From Thamnaconus septentrionalis (taxonomy: Eukaryota; Chordata; Actinopteri; Tetraodontiformes; Monacanthidae): a stretch of DNA of 64,000 bases. The stretch spans positions 19,657,001-19,721,000 of the forward strand of contig CM020506.1 in assembly GCA_009823395.1 (NCBI GenBank). Reading direction: 5' to 3'. Both the position numbers and the translations under genes were made by a program. Below are positions 1 to 23,858 of this stretch, piece after piece. Position 1 is the first letter of the stretch. Each line of letters starts with the position of its first letter. Below the pieces are notes generated by a model, which was given only the letters and a program-made list of their open reading frames with translations, was not told the origin of the DNA and made no database searches.

Positions 1-660
1 CAGAGAGAAACATTTATCACTCATATTGTTATAGTACCGATCACCGCTTGGCTTTAGTTTTCCGTCTTACTCTTTCCTCTCACTTTAAAAATACCTCATC
101 CACTCACGTCATTTATAACCTACAAAATCGCTTTCTCTTGCTGCTAATAAAAAAAAAGGGCTCCAGCGCTCACCCACGTAGACTTCTTTACACGCTTTCG
201 CTCCCATCGCCTGTGGCTTTCACGCAGCCAGGCCCGTGTCAGAGCCTCCTCAAGCTGATGTATGCGGCTGATAGAAAAGGTCAGCAGGTCGTTTGATCTG
301 ACATAAATATTTAATCCTGCATTTCAAATAGTTCAACCGGCTTTTTAACACATGCAACAGCCTCCGGACTGTGTCTCTTGTTACTGTAATCAAAGTAGTC
401 GTATTTGTAAAACACACACAAAAAAAACCAAAACACTTTTAATTTGATTAAATATGACAACTGGATCTTTTTAATATATATATATATTATTATTATTTTA
501 CTTTTACCCAAAAAAAATTTAAAGTGTAAAGTACAAAATTTGACAATAAAGCTGAAATTTGTTCAAGTGACTCACCCTCACGTTTATGTCAAAAGGTGCC
601 CTTATGTCCCGTTTTATGATCACAAACACTATAAAAGATTGATTTCAAATTTCTCTTTTT
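1..660. other. AT-rich intergenic sequence
   Basis: No gene, RNA or convincing transposon is recognisable. The stretch is AT-rich with a short TA run near 474-490. Its short open frames have no family resemblance and look like chance. Confidence 0.6.
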
Positions 661-699
661 GATCAGCTGTCTCCTAGCCACACTTTATCCTACACTGAC

Positions 700-1300
700 C
701 TCATCGCCGTGAAAAGTGCGGAGTTTGCTTGCGCAAAAGTTTGCGTCACGACCAGTTCCGAGTCCATCAAACTTGACTTTGAGCTTCGGAGCGAAGAGAG
801 CTTCCCTCCACCGGTGCAAGGAGCCGAGGTGACGGCGGTCGGACTCACCTCAGCCCTCCGACGCGCTAGTGGGGGAAGAACCAGCCGGGGCAGCGCGCAC
901 CTTCCCGCTGAGACCGAACCGCCTCACTGGAACCTGGAGCCGGGCTCGGGCGAGCGGAGGATGCGGCTCCGAGCGCTGACAATCAGAGGAAAGTATGAGC
1001 CGTACGAGGAAAGGGGGCCAGGATGAACCCAGGCCAGCACTGCCGTAAAACAGTTACATCATCCGGAAAGAAGGGGACGCGTCCGTCCGAGAGGAAGGAT
1101 GGAGAGACGGGGCTCCATGAGCTCTGCGCGAGCCTTTCTTCCCCCTCCGTGTCCGTGTGCGAGTCGCTCCCTCCGAAGCTGTTGCCTTTTGTTGTAAAAG
1201 TGCAGCAGGGTGAGGCGCGGCTGAGCCCTCAGACAGGGGTCCTGCTGTGCCGCTTTTTCTGAGAGGGAGGGAAACTTGTTGGGAAGGTTTCAACATTTTT
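700..1300 (-). promoter_or_regulatory. CpG-rich candidate promoter and non-coding first exon
   Basis: Seen: an abrupt GC- and CpG-rich block between AT-rich flanks. On the minus strand a consensus splice donor, GAG|GTGAGT, lies at 843-848, so a first exon could run leftwards and end at 849. No protein is recognisable on either strand. Known: in human 1p36 the gene beyond MICOS10 is NBL1, in the same orientation as MICOS10. Inference: this may be the promoter and 5' untranslated exon of nbl1, whose coding exons would lie off the left edge. It could equally belong to another gene. Confidence 0.4.
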
Positions 1301-3846
1301 CCCAAATCGGAGCAAGACCTCAGATAAGATTTAGGTTGCAGGACAGAGAAGGAGGGAAGGAGGGAGGGGAGGGGGGCAAAAAAAAAGAAAGAAAGATAGA
1401 CGCAAATAAAGCAAGACAAACAAGCCCGTTTAAGGGCCGTTTACTTTGTAGGTATATGGAGTCAACATCTGGCAGCGCTTTTGCTCGACATGTGTTTTTA
1501 TATTTAGAAAATAATAACAGTAAAACGTGATTCAGCACTTTGATCCCTGTTCTCCCCCCCATTTTCATTCAACATTAAAAGCAGTTGAATCATATGAATT
1601 CCAGATTACTGAACCACAAACGCATAACAACTTGATGCAATTAAGGGTCCTTCCCATGGTTGGGGTGAAACCACTGACAGGCTGGCTAACAGGAATGTAT
1701 GAATGTTTCTTGCAGTTGCTGCCTTCCAACTGGGTACGCTAATAAATCCTAGGGAAATAGAAATATTGGAAACATCATTTTCAGAAATGACGGTCGTGTC
1801 GGCTGTGAAATGTGAGAGGGTTCAAGTTGTGCCGCGACAATATGTCAATGTTGCGGCCTGAAGCAGGAACCTTCTCGACTGGATTCCACAATTAATTTTA
1901 TTTAATTTATTCTAAAGCAAGAATAGCCAAGTTTTGTAAACTGTTTGTCGTATTTTTTACGTTTTCAAAATAAAGTACAAGAATAACATAAATTGATATT
2001 TCAATGTATATGTTTTTAAATCTGTGGTTAAGTTATTTTTTCCTTACAATAATATGACACTGAAAAAAGTGAAACCTTTCACAGATGACTTGAGTAGCCC
2101 AATCAAATTTGCTAAACTTGCAACATTCATTCCATCAGTTGTTGCTCAAAAAGTTTCTTTGATCATTAAAATGTGTATTACAAAAAAAAAAAAAGCATGA
2201 ATGAGATGAATGTATGAGCTTAATCGCAATGAATAAATGATTTGAGACATTGTCGTGAATTTTTAGAATAAAGATCAAGATGCAGTGATGGATCTCTGAT
2301 AATATGTTACAACAGTGTGATTAGAGGAGCATTTTTTTTAAATAAATATTTTATAAATTTGATGCTAAGATATATGTAAACAATGTAGAATGAGATGTAG
2401 GATAATTTGCAAATAAGATGTTGATCCTTCAACCCTGAATCCTAAATCTGAATAATTCATCTACTAGTGATCTTAGTGGTCTTTAAAGGATTATCTGCAG
2501 GAACAGACTATGCATCATTGGTCAAATTACATTTTAATCTTTTTAATCTTTTAAATTAACTCTACTTTTATTTTTTATTCTAAGGCAAAGTTGGATATTT
2601 GTGCAAGAACAGAAGACTAAAAGTAAATTGTAGGCCCCATTATCGTGCTGGGGCACTTTTGCAAAACCAGAGTATTTACATTTTAGGCTTGTTGGCTTCT
2701 TAGGGCAACAGCAGCAACAGCAGCCCACTTTGCATTTGTGCTCTTATATAATGCACCAGACATTCACAAGCAATGACTGAACGGTTCCAAGCTGTTACGC
2801 TAACAAGTTGGCTTGAGTCATATTATTAGCCTGGTACTTCTGATTCACAAGATAATGATTTTCACACAGGTAAAGGCCAAGCTGGCCCTCCTCCACTCCC
2901 CTGTTCCTGACCTCCAGCCTGCAGGCGGAGCCCTTATTACAGGTGTTCAGGCTGGCTGGTGTCCACAAGAGCCTCTGTCTGTTCCACACTTGACTTGCAA
3001 ACAAATATTCTAATAGCCAGGGGATGAGTGACACGGGTTAATCTGTGAGCAGCGTGTTGCTGAGTTGAGGAGGGAAAATGGGAACATGTGTGTGTGTGTG
3101 TGTGTAGTGTGTGCCTGTGTAACAGTGTGCATACGCCAGCGCTTTCTTTGATGTGAAAGTGTAAACCATGTGTTATGTTGGGAGTGCAAAGTGCAGAACT
3201 CACCTGTTTGTAATAAGACTTGAGCTCCAAGTCCAGAAAAGGCATTCCTCTGCATTCCATGGATTCTGCTTCACCAGGGGGCTGGACAAATGTGTGCCCG
3301 CGCGTACACTCACACAAACAACCCTTTCCTCTCGTCGTAAAGCCCTCGAACCCACCCAAAAGTGATCAATCACACTTTGGACAATTTTTGTCAAATAGGC
3401 GCTTGCCTGATGAGCAGATAATGCAAGGGATTTCTGATGGAGGGAAGTCTGGAAGCTTTTATCAAAAGCTGAGCTACAATATAACAAGAAATATCAATAC
3501 AAGTATGGATCACACTCGGTGCCTCCTCATAGTGTCAAGAAAAACATGAAGTTGTATAAATATAAATCTTGTTGTTGATAAAGTGTGCAGGATACAAGCT
3601 GACTTTTTTTTTTTATTGGGGTTTTGACAACAGCGTTAGTCCTAGTTGCATTTTAGCAACTTTTCTTCCTCCCACTCTCCAACAGGCCTGCAGATGCTGA
3701 ACCTGGCCCTCATTCCAAAACAGCAGGAGTTCAAGTGTCCCAGCTCATTAACACAAAAAAATTACCTTCCAGGGCCAGACCACATTTCATTCTTTTCAAA
3801 CACGCAGAGAGAGAGACAGAGAGGAAAGCCAGTTTTCCAGAATGCC
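1301..3846. other. Intergenic stretch without recognised genes
   Basis: Mostly AT-rich unique-looking sequence. A GGGA-rich purine run lies near 1350-1400 and a (TG)n microsatellite near 3087-3106. No exon with family resemblance and flanking splice sites was found. Confidence 0.5.
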
Positions 3847-3852
3847 TTTATT
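3847..3852 (-). terminator. micos10: micos10 polyadenylation signal (AATAAA)
   Basis: A canonical AATAAA on the minus strand lies about 115 bases beyond the micos10 stop codon. This gives a short 3' untranslated region, as expected for a small housekeeping gene. Confidence 0.6.
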
Positions 3853-3966
3853 CCATACACGCCAACTGCATTTTTACAAACATAACTCGGGCATTGTTGG
3901 ACATCAGTGCCAGGACAGAAATGTGCAACAAAGCAACAGGGACACGGTCATAACATATGAGAAACA

Positions 3967-4008
3967 TCACGGACAGTCCTCCTCGGCTTTACTTGTTTGT
4001 AATTGGTC
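3967..4008 (-). CDS. micos10: micos10 exon 4 (C-terminus and stop)
   Basis: After an acceptor ATTCTGCAG the frame reads DQLQTSKAEEDCP and stops with TGA at 3969-3967. The LVQ|DQ junction parallels the human YVKEQ tail. The exon is short and poorly conserved, so its assignment rests on splice sites, frame and the AATAAA that follows. Confidence 0.75.
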   Translation of the reverse strand, partial: DQLQTSKAEEDCP

Positions 4009-6587
4009 CTGCAGAATAAACAAAGATCGTATTGCGTGCGCTATTATTTTGTCCAGCTCCCAAACAAACAACAGACCTCAGCTGCTGCACTCACCTGAAC
4101 CAGGCGACCCTGGAAGAGGGACAAAGACTTAAAGTCACACTGGCAGTTGGCACATCCCATGCCCAGTCCTAAACCTGAACCAAAGGAGACTGGCCAAGAG
4201 CGACCTGGAGGAGATAAAAAAAAAAATCCTTCATCACGTCTTCTCATCAAAGCAACGAGGAAAAATTCTGCTCGTCCAAAGGAAAAGAACTTACGCTTAA
4301 AGAATAGGACGGACAAAGCAACGCCGACCGCAAGGCCAGTACCTGCAAACATGAAGAGAGAGAAAACAGAGAGATGTGATTCAAGCGCACGGTTCAATGA
4401 TTTAAGGGCTGGGGTGATGGCATCTTGTCTGATCCAGTGTAGAAAGCTGCTTGGTACAGATGTAAATCAGCTGAAATGAAATTCATAAGGTGCAAAAAGC
4501 ACAGAGTGTCAGTAAACAGCACAATTTAGTGGGTGTTGCGTATTAGACAAAAGAGAGAGCACAAAGAGGCCAGAACCCATGAGAGACAAAACAAGACGAG
4601 GCAGAGAGAAGAAGTTGTGGTTCACAGAGTGCACGCAGACACAGGTCAGTGACTTGTTGGTGAGGCAGAAGCATAGTCAGTGGCACAGAACTTGACCGGC
4701 GTGTTTGAAGCGCTCAGACCAGAGTGGGATTTTGATGAGGAATGTGTTTGTTCGCCTAGCTTCACCTCGCTGCAGGCCACACCACACCCAACAGCAGGCC
4801 GGCCAGCGCAGAAAACATATAAAAAAAAAACAACCCAGCCATTTGAGCCCCTCGGACTCTTAATTGGATTCAGGGAGCTATGCAGCATGACCACTCTGCC
4901 TGGACCCAAACCCTCAAACTCTGCTCTATTGCACAACGTAACATTACATATGTTGGAACATGATCAGAAAAAATGTGCAGAGCACACTTCTTATCAGTGC
5001 ACATGGTCCATCAGAGTCAGCATCAGCTTTGGAATCAAGCAGCGACACCACTGAATTTGGGCCTCTCCTTCCACTGCAGCTCTCTGCTCTCGCTTTGCTC
5101 CTGAGCCAGAGCTCCTCGCTCTCACTGACACTAATGCATGTATAAAAACACTGGCAGAGTATAAATAAGATCAACATCTCGCTCTGGCACGCTTTTCCTT
5201 TGTCTCGACATCTCCAATGGGGAAGGATTAGAGAGGGAAATGTTTGCGCAAGAGAAAAATGAAATGAACATAACTAACAGGACAAAAACAAAGAGACCAT
5301 GGGGTTTTTTTTATCTGCAGAATAGACCGAACAGAGCTTGTGACTGTTGTGTTACTAGTTCATTCATTCTAAGTTTTCATTTTTTTAGTCAATTTGTGAA
5401 TTTAGCTTAAGCAGCCCCAGTAAAATGTCACACAATGTATTTTTCAAAGAACTAGTGTTTTCAGAATGACTTCAATGTCCTGAATTTTGGGCAGGATTTT
5501 TTTTTTTATTTGTACAAAATCAATGAAAAAAAATAAAAACTAGCTAAATTGAGCAGATGACGACCTTGACTGTTCAGCACAGTACTTTTTCCTCCATAGT
5601 GTGGCAACGCTTGCATCTGGCATGGCAACAATTGTAACAGCACTCTTGCTCATTGGGAGCCTTTTCCCATTTTCCTTTGATGTTTGGATAAATCATAAAT
5701 GTCAAAAATGGGAATTCCAAATTATTGGTGTTTGAATGGTTGTTTGCGATGAAGCCTTCACCCTATGACATGTTCCAGCAACCTCCCCACGCCCGACCCC
5801 CGACCCCCCAGTGCAGGAGAAAGCAATATAGATAACGGATCAACTCATAATTATAAATGTACGATCCATTCAATCAATTAAAAACACAAAGTAGTCCGTC
5901 TCATTTCAATATTGTTTTTAGCGATTCATGAGGTAAATAAACTGCTTTCTCTTTCCCTCTGTTCAGTAACAGTCGTTTTTAGCCCCTGCTCAAACGTACG
6001 AGAGAACAATCTGTTAAACAAAACCCATACTAAACAATATCCCCCTGATTATCAATATTGACACAAAACATATTTTCATTCATAATATTTTCTGATGAAG
6101 GACATGAGCTAATCTCTTTACTTCAATACAAGGTAGAAAGAGTAATGTATCCTTATATGTGTAGGACTGAGAAAATATAGGCTACAAATAAGGAAAATTA
6201 CTCATTTAAGACATTATGTGTGTTATGTGCAAGAGATAATGTCATTTAACTCAGTAATACACCACTTGAAACTCATTGCCATTGCCTGCGTACTCACGTC
6301 ACAGCCTACATTTTCGTCCGAATGAAAGTTGTTCCACTTTTTTCAGTTCCCAACTGCACATGACCTCAGTTTACTTTGCTCTCGATGACACACACGTCGC
6401 ACAAAATATCCCTTTAGGCTGTTTCACAATGTGGTTGTTTGGATCATTTAACAAAGTTTAATACACGGCAGAATGCTTAGTGGGAGCGTTGAACGGCAAC
6501 AACAACACACATTTAAAAGACTTAACCTGTTTTCACGGCTGTATCGGCAAGACAGCGGTCCCATTTCCGTCCGACATCCTCCGCCAT
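3967..6587 (-). CDS. micos10: MICOS complex subunit Mic10 (whole gene, four coding exons)
   Basis: Mic10 is a small inner mitochondrial membrane protein. It oligomerises to bend the membrane at cristae junctions as the core of the MICOS complex. Four minus-strand exons (6587-6527, 4342-4295, 4204-4095, 4008-3967) join in frame through GT-AG introns to an 86-residue protein; the human protein is 78. The N-terminus carries the family signature GRKWDRCLAD. Residues about 21-37 form the first glycine-spaced membrane segment (GTGLAVGVALSVLFFKR). Residues about 41-52 form the second, with the glycine zipper FGSGLGLGMG, followed by the conserved ANCQCDF. The start has a strong context (AAACATGG). 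The last 13 residues, from exon 4, differ from and are longer than the human tail. Introns are 2184, 90 and 86 bases. It is head-to-head with capzb, as in human 1p36. Confidence 0.93.
4095..4204 (-). CDS. micos10: micos10 exon 3
   Basis: A 110-base exon after TCCTCCAG, with a perfect GTGAGT donor. It encodes the RRSWP turn, the second transmembrane glycine zipper and the CQCDF region. An open frame continues into the intron, but the consensus donor and the better exon 4 continuation argue against read-through. Confidence 0.93.
4295..4342 (-). CDS. micos10: micos10 exon 2
   Basis: A 48-base exon after TTTGCAG, ending at a GTAAGT donor. It encodes the first glycine-patterned transmembrane segment and the lysine of the FFKR loop motif. 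Confidence 0.92.
4343..6526 (-). other. micos10: micos10 intron 1
   Basis: A 2.2-kb intron of mostly AT-rich sequence. No additional exon, RNA or clear mobile element was recognised. A C-rich patch lies near 5785-5812. Confidence 0.7.
6527..6587 (-). CDS. micos10: micos10 exon 1 (coding part)
   Basis: Encodes residues 1-20 (MAEDVGRKWDRCLADTAVKT) plus the first base of a glycine codon. The donor is GTTAAG, slightly off consensus. The match to the Mic10 N-terminus is close. Confidence 0.92.
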
Positions 6588-6620
6588 GTTTACAAGCAGC
6601 CGACAAGTTCACCTCAAGTA

Positions 6621-6628
6621 TCGCGAGA
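6621..6628. promoter_or_regulatory. TCGCGAGA promoter element upstream of micos10
   Basis: The octamer TCGCGAGA lies 34 bases upstream of the micos10 start codon. This palindromic CGCG-type element is known from CpG promoters of vertebrate housekeeping genes. Its use here is inferred from position. Confidence 0.5.
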
Positions 6629-7466
6629 ACAATCGAGTATAGACCCGAGAGTCAGGAACTGCGCACTTTCATACTTCCTTATGACATATTAACTAAAGGG
6701 ATTCAGAGTTTCCTTTAAATTATAAAGCAAACAGAATGTGTATTGCACCAAATATTTTGTTTTAGTCTTATTAAAAGGGTGTGTCGGTCTTTTGCTACAC
6801 TTTTTTGTTCGCAAAAGCACAGACTTTATGGTGTTCCTACTGTTTAACATGTTTTCTTGTTTCTTTATGTCTCAGACACATTTGACTTTATCCTGTGTAA
6901 CCAGGATGAACACATCGAGCCTACTTCATTCATCACTTGTATGCCGTACCTGGATTATGCTGCTAAAAACAACAACAGCAACCAAAACATCAATTAGTTT
7001 TAGACTCATTGGCATATCAGACACTTGTCAGAAACCCTTACAAGTTTCGTATACATGTTTAACGCCCTCCTCCTCCCCCAATACCGCACAAGAACTTGAG
7101 ATGGAAGAAAGAAAAAAAAAGAGCGGTTGCATGAAGCGGGAACTTTATTAATGTATAGTTTGCCTTATTCGTTTTTGCAGAGATTTTTTTTATTTAATCA
7201 TTTTTTAAAAATTAATCTTACTAAGCAATTGATAATTATGCAATAGTTGAAGATAAAAATACAACCAACGGCACATTAAATATATTCATTCGACGACAAA
7301 TCAAAACTGAAATGATGTCAGGTTAACATTGACCTACTTTTGACGCTTACTTAACATGGGCATGCAAAACTGGAAGACGTTTGAAAATAAAGGTTTTTAA
7401 GAATGATGTCGAAAAGAGTGAGTTTTGAAATGCCTTGTCAATACCGCTATTTCTGATTTTATTTCA

Positions 7467-7507
7467 CTGCTGCTGCAACTGCTGCTGCTGCTGCTGCTGC
7501 CGCCGCT
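7467..7507. repeat. Interrupted CTG triplet repeat
   Basis: CTG triplets, interrupted by one CAA and ending in CCGCCG, lie about 360 bases upstream of the capzb start codon, within or just upstream of the leader. Confidence 0.85.
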
Positions 7508-7862
7508 TAACAGTGGCTGCATATTTACTGCACCACTCCTCTCTTTCCATACTTGGCAATGCCTTTCTTGCTCCCTCGCGATTGGCTGTAGCAGAGAGAG
7601 CCTGGAGTGACCCGGACATACAACCGGGGCCTGTTTTTTGACTGCAGCCTCCTTCCTGTAGCTCGGTTGAGGAAGTGAATTTCGCTGACGGGGCTGCGTT
7701 CTGTGAGGGAGAGGCGAACAAAACACCTAAACTGAAAAAAAATATATATACACAAGAGACGAACGGGGACAGTCGTTCGGTCGCAGTAAAGCTAAGGTGT
7801 AGAGTCATCGGTGAAATCGCGCCTCTCCTGCCCCATTGAGACCGTCACAGAGCGCCGCAGAC

Positions 7863-21388
<13,526 letters not shown>

Positions 21389-22342
21389 AGAAGCTGCTGT
21401 TGGTTTTTATCTTCTCTCCCTCTCACTCTCTGTCGCCTCATCTCTGCCATCGTTTTCCGTTTCTCTCCGTCTCTCCCTCCATGCCATGTTTCAGTGCTGC
21501 ACTCTCGTTTGATTGTTGGGATAAAAAAAACAATAATAATAAAAAAGGAGACACCGCTTTGCTTTTTTTGTTTTGTTCTCGTTTTGTTTTCTGTTATGTC
21601 CCTTTGTTTTCACAACGCATCTCATCTACCATGAAGCCATTCACACATGCTCCCTCTGTTCAGCCCGCTCCCTCCCTCCCCACCCATGTAATATATATAT
21701 ATTACGCTAGTATTACAATGGTTACTGATAATCTTTCAGTGTGAGGGTTTAACAACTGGCTCGTCTTCGGACGTCTAAAACGAGCGTTCCCGGCCCCATC
21801 CTTCCTCTGCGGCGAGGAAGCGTTAGGCGATTTTTGTCACTGTCATGGACATGAATCTTTTTTTCCCGCACCTATTTTCGTCTACTACTTTCCCATCATA
21901 TATTTGTATGAAATGATTAATGTCCATATTTACCTGTCATTATTCTGGGTGGCGTAAAGGAGAATGACATCAGCTGTGTGTCGGAGGGTTTCTGCTATTT
22001 ATTCCATACTGTCTGCATGCATGTGGGCCTGTGTGGGAGAATAGGGCTGCACACGTAGACTTATCAAACATGGGGAAGGACTGTTATGATCACATCATCA
22101 ACCCCTACCACTGTGTATAACTTGACGGTTTACTTCCCCCACTCTATTCTGCTTCCTTCTCTCTGTCCACCTCCTCTGTCTTTGTTGGGGGTTACAGTTT
22201 TTGTCTTTGTGTCTCAGTGGAAACCTTTGACTGGTTTAATTTTGGAGGGGAATCTTTTGTTGTACTTTTGTTTTTCGTTTTGTTTTTTTTTTGTTTTTTT
22301 TGTAAAGCTTATGATTCATATTGTATTAGAGCCTCCAGCAAC

Positions 22343-22348
22343 AATAAA
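22343..22348 (+). terminator. capzb: capzb polyadenylation signal (AATAAA)
   Basis: AATAAA about 955 bases beyond the beta2 stop, followed by T-rich sequence. This is a plausible 3' end of the gene. Confidence 0.55.
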
Positions 22349-22589
22349 AACAGTAAAAAGCTTCTCTTGGGTTTTGTTTTCAATAATCTATTGATGGAGA
22401 TTAAATTGCAAGATGAAGAGAGGTATACATTTATTGTACTGGAAAAAAACAAAAGCAACGATTGCATCTTGTTTCCAGCACTACTCTCTGTTGACAATGC
22501 ATTCAACGGGCATAAGTTGGGGAAAAAATGTTTGTAAAATTTTGTAAACACAGGGACTGGTGACTTGTCCAGGATATGTACTGCCTTTG

Positions 22590-22680
22590 CCCAAAGATAG
22601 CTGGGATAGGCTCCAGTACCTCCCTGAACCCTATGTTCAGGAGCAGCAGATTTAGAAAATGAATGAAACAAAAGATGATG

Positions 22681-22709
<29 letters not shown>
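22590..22709. mobile_element. LINE-like tail fragment with long poly(A)
   Basis: AGCTGGGATAGGCTCCAG, then GAAAATGAATGAA and a roughly 29-base A run. This is the inverse orientation of the repeat at 13420. Confidence 0.6.
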
Positions 22710-22711
<2 letters not shown>

Positions 22712-23096
22712 TTATTTAAGGTATTGTTTTGCCGTCACTAGTCCAGGGATCTGAGTATATTCAGAGTGTTTTGTTTTTTAAAGGTAGAAAATACCGAAGA
22801 ATTCTTATTTCAACACAAAAAGTTCTGGAGATTGACTAACTGCAAAGAAAAAATATCTTCCTTTCCAGACTGATCTATTTTGAGGTAATGTTCAGAGTAA
22901 TGTTTGTATAGTGTTCCATTATGGTCCTGATCAAGCTATTGGCTTCAATTAATTGACGCTAACATTTCAAAAACAATTACCCGAAAGTAGCATAACATTT
23001 TACTCTCAGCAACTTTGTAATTATATTTGACTCATACGAAATACTGACGGAACAATTCCAAACCCTAGCACAAATTGTTGGTTTGTTCACATTTGT

Positions 23097-23109
23097 CCAC
23101 TAGATGGCG
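23097..23109. promoter_or_regulatory. CTCF-like motif between capzb and celsr2
   Basis: CCACTAGATGGCG fits the vertebrate CTCF core CCASYAGRKGGCR at every position. It lies about 750 bases after the capzb poly(A) signal and 760 before the celsr2 start codon. Occupancy is inferred, not shown. Confidence 0.45.
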
Positions 23110-23449
23110 CTGTCATTCAGTATATTGGCAGTGTTTCGGACTCAAACCGCTTCGCTCCACAGCAGGTTCCCGACAAGTGCAGCCTGCAAATGAACAACCT
23201 AAACACTCAGATGTGACGCTGTTTGGCCAAGCCAATGACTTTCTACAGGTGAATTAGTAAAATAAACAAAGAAAAAAAAATTAGTAACATCTCAAGAACT
23301 CCCACACCCCTTTCTCAGTGCTGTTCGAAGAACTTTGTAAATTGGCAGCAAAGATGCTGCTGCACCTGTGCAGTCGAGAGCTTTAACTTTTTAGGAAGTT
23401 AACTCAAGTTCTCTATCTAGCTATTTAGCTAGCTATCTATCTGCGTGTG

Positions 23450-23858
23450 TGAGAGAGAGACGAGAGAGGCGGCGCGCGCACGCACACACACAAACACAGA
23501 GAGAGAGAGAGAGGGAGAGGGAGAGAGAGACTCAGGTTTATGATAATGAGGACCCTGAAGGCGCATGGGGGAGCAGGAGCCATTTTTTTCCCATTCAAGC
23601 GAAGTTGCGCGGACGTAACGGAGGTAGTGCCGCCGCCGCTGCTGCTGCTGTTGTTCAAGGGACCCTCTCCGACCAAGGTTACAGCGGATTTATCCTTTTG
23701 AAACAATATATCAACTGGACGAATCGCAGGAAAGTGTGAGAGCATGGCTGCGGCGCCACTGAGGGAAACTCGTCGGCGGAAAGTTTAAGGGAATAAGGAA
23801 CCGCCGAGAATCTCGCCCGGGGGAGACCTTCCTCAACTGGACACAAAAGTGAGGAGCG
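23450..23858 (+). promoter_or_regulatory. celsr2: celsr2 promoter/5' leader region
   Basis: A (GA)n purine tract (about 23452-23530) is followed by a GC-rich block with a short GCC/GCT triplet run (23626-23652). No TATA box is evident. The ATG at 23859 has G at -3. Upstream ATGs near 23539 would lie in the leader if transcription begins before them. Confidence 0.5.

Larger units (their letters stand above)
6588..7862. promoter_or_regulatory. Divergent micos10-capzb promoter region and capzb 5' leader
   Basis: About 1.3 kb separates the two start codons, which point away from each other. The middle is AT-rich. Near capzb it holds an interrupted (CTG)n tract (7467-7507), an inverted CCAAT box (ATTGG at 7581-7585) and a GC-richer leader (about 7600-7862). 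The transcription start of neither gene can be fixed from sequence alone. Confidence 0.6.

Noticed and set aside
709..1026. 105-codon open frame in the left CpG block
   Set aside because: Long frames are expected in GC-rich DNA. No family resemblance, and the better structural signal is a minus-strand non-coding first exon.
4044..4094. Read-through of micos10 exon 3 into a longer C-terminus
   Set aside because: A perfect GTGAGT donor follows the exon, and exon 4 gives a tail more like the Mic10 end, followed by a poly(A) signal.
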